Part shown: in pieces, positions 32,701-35,628 of the stretch
Numbering within the stretch: the stretch's first letter is position 1
Layout of the letters: each line of letters opens with the position of its first letter
Source of the DNA: JADJDM01 sp044352985
Lineage (GTDB): Bacteria > Bacteroidota > Bacteroidia > B-17B0 > Aurantibacillaceae
Direction: 5' to 3'
Assembly (NCBI GenBank): GCA_044352985.1
Contig: JBILCU010000027.1
Coordinates: 1 to 35,628 of the forward strand
Length of the DNA: 35,628 nucleotides
The notes under the pieces: generated by a model
Database searches by the model: none
Seen by the model: only the letters and a program-made list of their open reading frames with translations
What the model was told of the DNA's origin: nothing
Translations under genes and position numbers: made by a program

Positions 32701-33537
32701 TTGGATGAGCATTTGAATAAAATGGGAAATCCGGACACTGAGGCATTCGAAGTGTCTGATAATGCGGTGGCTTATACCCTTCGAGAGCCTCAGGGCTCAG
32801 CCACCGAAAATTATTTTATTTTCTTTAAACCAAAAGATGTGGTAAGCGGAGATTTTTACTGGAGTGCCACACTCAATAACGGTAACTTTATTTTAGCAAC
32901 GGCAGATTCAACCGGTCACGGCGTGCCAGGTGCCATTATGAGTTTGTTAAACATTACTTCTTTAGAAAAAGCAATTGAAACTCATCATGAGCCATCCCAA
33001 ATTTTAAATGCTACACGTAAAATTATTATTGAACGTTTAATACGCGATGGTAGCCCCGAAGGCGGCAAAGACGGTATGGATTGCAGTTTATGCGTGTATG
33101 ATTTTAATACAATGCAATTGCACATGGCATTGGCCAATAATCCGGTGTGGATTGTGCGCCCTTGTCATCCTGAACATAGTGAAGGATCTGAAAAATCAGA
33201 TGCTTCCTTTGTCAGCATGACAAACTACAAAGTCATCGAAATAAAACCCGATAAAATGCCGGTGGGGAAACACGATAGGCAAGATACCCCTTTTACAACA
33301 CAAAGCATTCAATTGCAAAAAGGAGATGTTATTTACACACTCACCGATGGTTTCCCCGATCAGTTCGGTGGCGAAAAAGGCAAAAAATTCATGGGTAAAA
33401 ACCTGCGTGAACTTCTTTCCCAAAACGCGCACCTGCCTATGCACGAACAAAAACAATTGTTAGAAAACATCTTCAATAATTGGAGAGGTAATTTAGAACA
33501 GGTAGATGATGTAACTGTGATTGGGGTTAGAGTATAA
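29755..33537 (+). CDS. Double-propeller sensor with Y_Y_Y domain and SpoIIE phosphatase
   Basis: 1260 aa. The N-terminus is a lipoprotein-type signal (LFSC, Cys16). About fourteen blades of the two-component-regulator propeller type follow (about 150-740), each with GN(I/L/M)W(F/L/I)GT and GGVSK(Y/F)(D/N)G, enough for two seven-bladed propellers. A Y_Y_Y domain (about 825-890; YQYKLEGLDDNW, LPPGDYTFKVKA) leads to a transmembrane helix (about 898-917) after PPWWKTWWF, a coiled-coil linker (918-985), and a cytoplasmic SpoIIE/PP2C-type Ser/Thr phosphatase (about 1020-1258) with FKPKDVVSGDFYW, ADSTGHGVPGA, DGMDCSL, TDGFPDQFGG and VDDVTVIGV. It should sense a periplasmic ligand and dephosphorylate a cytoplasmic target, possibly an anti-sigma antagonist. 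The phosphatase part carries two in-frame insertions that look like dispersed repeats (listed separately). The catalytic Asp motifs stay intact. Confidence 0.93.
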   Translation: MKSFIPLVLLFSLFSCIKKDKTHIKSTLLKSNLVKGYVLSKDSILSPDIIPINDINLKKIKLGNPIRVQTNTNIHIVGQPKINKIGKPKIILLGKDTFQIPKKITATNLEIDAGLPEVVIAKDAYTKDQNSQNFSSFSKLQGLTHSNITFLYEDNLGNIWLGTGGGGVTKYDGNTFTHFTEREGLTDNFITCIIQDNSGNLFFGTENGGVSKYDGRTFTNYTKKEGMASDFVTCIIKDKSGNLWFGTKGEGISKFNGKTFTHFTKKEGLVDNSVSCILEDTSGSIWIGTKQGGISVFNGYSFKNYSIKEGLTSDFITSIIQDKEGNIWLGTNNNGLSKFDGVNITHFTTQEGLSSNNITSILQDDLGNIWIGTNGGGASKFNNKTFTHYTEKEGLNNSIIRHIIQDKNGILWFGKGGGGVSKYDYRSFNFFTDQEGLSNSTILSIVQDLSGNMWFGTEGGGVSYYDGNSFVHYTTKDGLSDNIVYSIAQDKLGNMWFGTTSGITKFDGKTFTQFLNIDGLSDYTIYSIILDNNGYLWSASQGGGAFKYDGNSFIRYTTKQGLSSNVIRTIYQDNLGNIWMGTYGGGITKFEFTDNKNNIINKVVHFTDKQGMPDNFIRSIVQDKLGNFWFGGLGFKGLTFFNGTTSISFTDKEGLSNNVVCSILEDKSGNIWSGNRFGLSKLSTDKLTLINNKIKNGKNVQSENLFESFTYDDGFLGVGCNSNSIFLSKDRTLWIGANDRLTVYKANLTSNNIDTLAPIIQLSSIELFNENIPWLNLLNRKDSSIVLANGVIINDVEFDNISNWFGLPQELSLAHDNNYLTFNFIGITTFRPKKVKYQYKLEGLDDNWSTITNKTFATYGNLPPGDYTFKVKAMNSNQLWSQSFQYKFTIRPPWWKTWWFRSLLFTSIVASIIVYIKWRERKLQKANIVLEKTVRERTIELVQKNNIVKEQKKIVEEKHKEITDSINYAERIQRSFLATKQHLDEHLNKMGNPDTEAFEVSDNAVAYTLREPQGSATENYFIFFKPKDVVSGDFYWSATLNNGNFILATADSTGHGVPGAIMSLLNITSLEKAIETHHEPSQILNATRKIIIERLIRDGSPEGGKDGMDCSLCVYDFNTMQLHMALANNPVWIVRPCHPEHSEGSEKSDASFVSMTNYKVIEIKPDKMPVGKHDRQDTPFTTQSIQLQKGDVIYTLTDGFPDQFGGEKGKKFMGKNLRELLSQNAHLPMHEQKQLLENIFNNWRGNLEQVDDVTVIGVRV
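32738..32806. repeat. Palindromic repeat-like insertion in the SpoIIE coding region (first)
   Basis: Inverted arms CTGAGGCATTCGAAG (32738-32752) and CTTCGAGAGCCTCAG (32779-32793) match at 13 of 15 positions. A second perfect pair, CGGTGGCT (32765-32772) and AGCCACCG (32799-32806), interlocks with it. It encodes about 23-29 residues (TEAFEVSDNAVAYTLREPQG and flanks) just before the FIFFKPKDVVSGDFYW motif, where relatives usually have only a few residues (from memory of the family). It is GC-richer than the surrounding gene. It looks like a dispersed chromosomal palindrome captured in frame. Confidence 0.65.
33162..33223. repeat. Palindromic repeat-like insertion in the SpoIIE coding region (second)
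   Basis: A 62-bp imperfect palindrome begins TTGTCATCCTGA and ends TCAGCATGACAA, with an inner stem GGATCTGA / TCAGATGC around AAAA. It encodes CHPEHSEGSEKSDASFVSMT (about residues 1137-1156). The DNA core GTCATCCTGA...GAAGGATCT and the peptide CHPEHSEGSE are of a kind seen repeatedly in Bacteroidota genomes as a dispersed element (from memory, not searched). It interrupts the phosphatase between NNPVWIVRP and YKVIEIKPDKMPVG, a loop position, without breaking the frame. Confidence 0.75.
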
Positions 33538-33638
33538 TTTTATTAAACCTGTCAAAAACTATTTTATACAATCACAAACCCTATTATTTGGTTTTTTATT
33601 TTATTTTAGACGAAATTTTTAGAAATTAATAAACAAAT

Positions 33639-35312
33639 ATGACAAGCACCGAATCAAAAAAACACCCTTCCGGTCTCTGGGTATTGTTTGGAACCGAAAT
33701 GTGGGAGCGATTTAATTTTTATGGAATGCGCGCAATTTTAACGCTCTTCCTCGTAAATTCCTTAATGATGAAAGAAAAAGATGCTTCCATAATTTATGGG
33801 GGTTTCTTAGGATTATGTTATTTAACACCGATGTTAGGCGGATTTGTTTCTGATCGTTTTTTAGGAAACAGAAATTGTATTATGCTTGGCGGACTTTTAA
33901 TGGGTATCGGTCAGTTATTGTTGTTTTTTAGCGCAAGTATTTTTGGTTCTAATATTGGTCTTGCTACCACATTAACTTGGTTAGCACTTGGAGTTATCAT
34001 TTTCGGAAATGGCTTTTTTAAGCCTAATATATCCAGTATGGTGGGTAGCTTGTATCCAAAGCAAGAAAAAAGCAAACTAGATTCTGCATTTACTATTTTT
34101 TACATGGGGATTAATTTGGGGGCTTTTTTAGGCCAATTAATTTGTCCTATTATTGGTGATGTAAAAGATGCAGCAGGTATGCGTGATATTCATGCATTTA
34201 AATGGGGATTTTTAGCAGCATCAATCGCAATGTTTTTAGGAGTAATTATTTTTTATTTATTAAAAAATAAACACGTTGTTACTCCAGAAGGAAAACCTTT
34301 AGGCGGATTACCATCTAAAAATGAAGACTCTGATTTTGAAGAGGGTGAATCTCAAAAAGCAGTTTTTTCTACTAAAGCTTTAATTTCTGCAGTTGTTGCA
34401 TTCTTTGTCTTAGGGGCACTTTTTTATTTTGGATTAGGGCAAAACTTAATTTACTCTATTATCTATTCAAGTGGCTTGTCTTTAGCTGGTTTAATCATTT
34501 CCGATTCATCGTTAACCAAAGTTGAGAAAGACAGAATCTATGTTATTTACATTATTGCTTTCTTTGTTATCTTTTTCTGGGCAGCTTTTGAGCAGGCTGG
34601 ATCTTCCCTAACATTTATTGCTGATAACCAAACCGACAGAAACTTCTTTGGTTGGGATATGCCACCATCTATGGTGCAAATTTTTAATGGATTGTTTGTT
34701 GTTGCATTTGCATTCCCATTCAGTATGTTATGGGATAAATTACGCGCTAAAAATAGGGAGCCTATTTCACCAATGAAACAAGCTATAGGTTTATTATTGA
34801 TTTCATTCAGTTATTTCATTATTGCTAATAATGTAAAAGACTTAGGTAACAATGGTTTGTTAGCTATTAAATGGTTGATTTTGCTTTACTTGATTCAAAC
34901 TGCCGCTGAATTATGTTTATCGCCAATTGGATTGTCGCTAGTTGGAAAACTTTCACCTAAACGTTTTTCATCATTACTTTACGGTGTATTCTTTTTATCA
35001 AATGCATCAGGCTATGCTTTAGCAGGAACCTTAGGTTCTATTCTTCCTGCAACAGGAGATAAATTTAAAAAAGCTCAGGAACTTGGAATTGATTTGCAGG
35101 CGGTATTGGATAAAAAAATTACACCAACTGCTGAGCAATTAAAATTGCTTTCTGAAAATCAAATAAGCGCAACAAATCCTGTTTTTGCAGGTTTTGAAAT
35201 TCATAACCTTTATGAATTTTTTATGGTATTTGTTGTGTTAACAGGTTTAGCAGCAATCATCTTGTTTGCATTAACACCAAAATTGAAAAAATTAATGCAC
35301 GGTGTTAAATAA
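33639..35312 (+). CDS. POT/PTR family proton-coupled oligopeptide transporter
   Basis: 557 aa, major facilitator fold with about twelve to fourteen helices. The proton-coupling motif ExxER is present as GTEMWERFNFYG (Glu20, Glu23, Arg24). The two PTR signatures are visible as GNGFFKPNISSMVGSLY (about 122-138) and FTIFYMGINLGAF (about 151-163). Lys-Pro follows in the FKPN motif, and FWAAFEQAGSSLTF (about 313-326) is the conserved EQxxxS region of helix 7. It imports di- and tripeptides with protons across the inner membrane. A typical Bacteroidota version has a long cytoplasmic loop (about 205-245). It stands alone, about 100 bp after the sensor gene, and ends at a strong terminator. Confidence 0.95.
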   Translation: MTSTESKKHPSGLWVLFGTEMWERFNFYGMRAILTLFLVNSLMMKEKDASIIYGGFLGLCYLTPMLGGFVSDRFLGNRNCIMLGGLLMGIGQLLLFFSASIFGSNIGLATTLTWLALGVIIFGNGFFKPNISSMVGSLYPKQEKSKLDSAFTIFYMGINLGAFLGQLICPIIGDVKDAAGMRDIHAFKWGFLAASIAMFLGVIIFYLLKNKHVVTPEGKPLGGLPSKNEDSDFEEGESQKAVFSTKALISAVVAFFVLGALFYFGLGQNLIYSIIYSSGLSLAGLIISDSSLTKVEKDRIYVIYIIAFFVIFFWAAFEQAGSSLTFIADNQTDRNFFGWDMPPSMVQIFNGLFVVAFAFPFSMLWDKLRAKNREPISPMKQAIGLLLISFSYFIIANNVKDLGNNGLLAIKWLILLYLIQTAAELCLSPIGLSLVGKLSPKRFSSLLYGVFFLSNASGYALAGTLGSILPATGDKFKKAQELGIDLQAVLDKKITPTAEQLKLLSENQISATNPVFAGFEIHNLYEFFMVFVVLTGLAAIILFALTPKLKKLMHGVK

Positions 35313-35326
35313 ATATTTTTTTCATC

Positions 35327-35364
35327 AACTAAAAAAACCCTAAGTAATTAGGGTTTTTTTAGTT
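35327..35364. terminator. Bidirectional intrinsic terminator after the peptide transporter
   Basis: A perfect 17-bp inverted repeat (arms 35327-35343 and 35348-35364) encloses the four-base loop GTAA. The stem core is CCCTAA / TTAGGG, flanked by A7 on one side and T7 on the other, so it can work in both directions. It starts 15 bp after the transporter stop codon. Confidence 0.92.
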
Positions 35365-35489
35365 TAATTAGGAACTAATTAGATTCAATTAAGTATTTGT
35401 AGATGTTAATATTAAACTTAAATTTTTTATAAAAAATGCAAGTTTTTTACAGTAAAACATTAAAAAACTATATAATATTAAATTTGTTT

Positions 35490-35518
35490 TTTCTTTTTTT
35501 GTCCGTCAAAAAAAGAAA
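35490..35518. repeat. Poly-T/poly-A hairpin with TCCGT loop
   Basis: TTTCTTTTTTTG (35490-35501) pairs perfectly with CAAAAAAAGAAA (35507-35518) around TCCGT. It could act as a terminator or be part of the same dispersed repeat unit as the palindrome that follows it. No T-run follows the stem on the plus strand, which argues against a plain plus-strand terminator. Confidence 0.55.
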
Positions 35519-35549
35519 CAAAAAAACTCCCGGCTGCATTGCTGATTCC

Positions 35550-35627
35550 TTCCACTATTTTTTTCGTTCACTGATTTTTGCAAGGCTTCGCTGCACAAAA
35601 ATCTACGCGAAGCGAAAAAAAGTGGAA
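35550..35627. repeat. Long imperfect palindrome, probable dispersed repeat
   Basis: TTCCACTATTTTTTTCG at the left is mirrored by CGAAAAAAAGTGGAA at the right. The inner segments CTGATTTTTGCA and TGCACAAAAATCTACG also pair in part, with a central GGCTTCGC. About 78 bp in total. GCGAAGCG-type words inside a low-GC spacer are typical of dispersed repeats in this phylum (from memory). The element may continue past the window edge. Confidence 0.6.
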
Positions 35628-35628
35628 C

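Larger units (their letters stand above)
35313..35628. other. Intergenic tail: terminator, AT-rich stretch, two palindromes
   Basis: This 316-base stretch has no convincing gene. It holds the terminator at 35327-35364, then about 120 bases of extremely AT-rich sequence without visible boxes, then a poly-T / poly-A hairpin (35490-35518) and, after a short GC-richer patch, a long imperfect palindrome reaching the window end (35550-35627). Confidence 0.7.

Overview
The window reads as a low-GC chromosomal segment from a Bacteroidota bacterium. Evidence for this: extracellular proteins built from SprB-type, PKD-like and DUF11-type repeats, as carried by type IX secretion (T9SS) cargo; a T9SS plug-domain protein; a CdaR/YbbR-like protein; a propeller / Y_Y_Y / SpoIIE sensor; several Lys-rich lipoproteins; and putative promoters of the TAnnTTTG type. 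I cannot place it below phylum level. I saw no rRNA, tRNA, CRISPR array or insertion sequence.

Layout. (1) Positions 1-13547, minus strand: two adjacent genes for secreted repeat proteins. The upstream one (11070-13547) is 825 aa. The downstream one starts at 11042 and stays open to the window edge, at least 3680 codons without a stop. Its visible C-terminal third is 17 tandem repeats of exactly 73 codons (219 bp) with no length variation. The array probably continues outside the window. (2) 13697-16489, minus strand: an apparent operon of a YbbR/CdaR-like membrane protein, an acetoacetyl-CoA reductase (PhaB type) and an unrecognised polytopic membrane protein. (3) 16713-20997, plus strand: a T9SS plug-domain protein, purK, a Cys-rich mini-lipoprotein, an alpha/beta-hydrolase lipoprotein and a small probable outer-membrane barrel. 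(4) 21016-23780, minus strand: a GAF-HisKA-HATPase-REC-Hpt hybrid histidine kinase with a diverged YrdC/Sua5-like gene 2 bp downstream. (5) 23957-29530, plus strand: a compact three-gene SMC-type complex, kleisin-KITE-SMC, of the MksFEB / Wadjet JetABC kind. It is closed by a strong terminator, and no nuclease subunit (MksG/JetD) is present. (6) 29755-33537: a propeller-type sensor fused to a SpoIIE phosphatase, whose phosphatase part carries two in-frame insertions that look like dispersed palindromic repeats. (7) 33639-35312: a POT-family proton/peptide symporter, then a bidirectional terminator and an AT-rich tail with two more palindromes.

How the genes fit together. The giant repeat protein and its 825-aa partner look like surface adhesin or gliding-type cargo for T9SS. 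The plug-domain protein belongs to that machinery, although it is about 3 kb away and in another transcription unit. The kleisin-KITE-SMC operon is a self-contained DNA-organising or plasmid-restricting machine. The most unusual signals are the exact 73-codon array with its two linked sequence classes and recombination scars, the nuclease-less SMC operon, and the palindromic elements domesticated inside a phosphatase reading frame.
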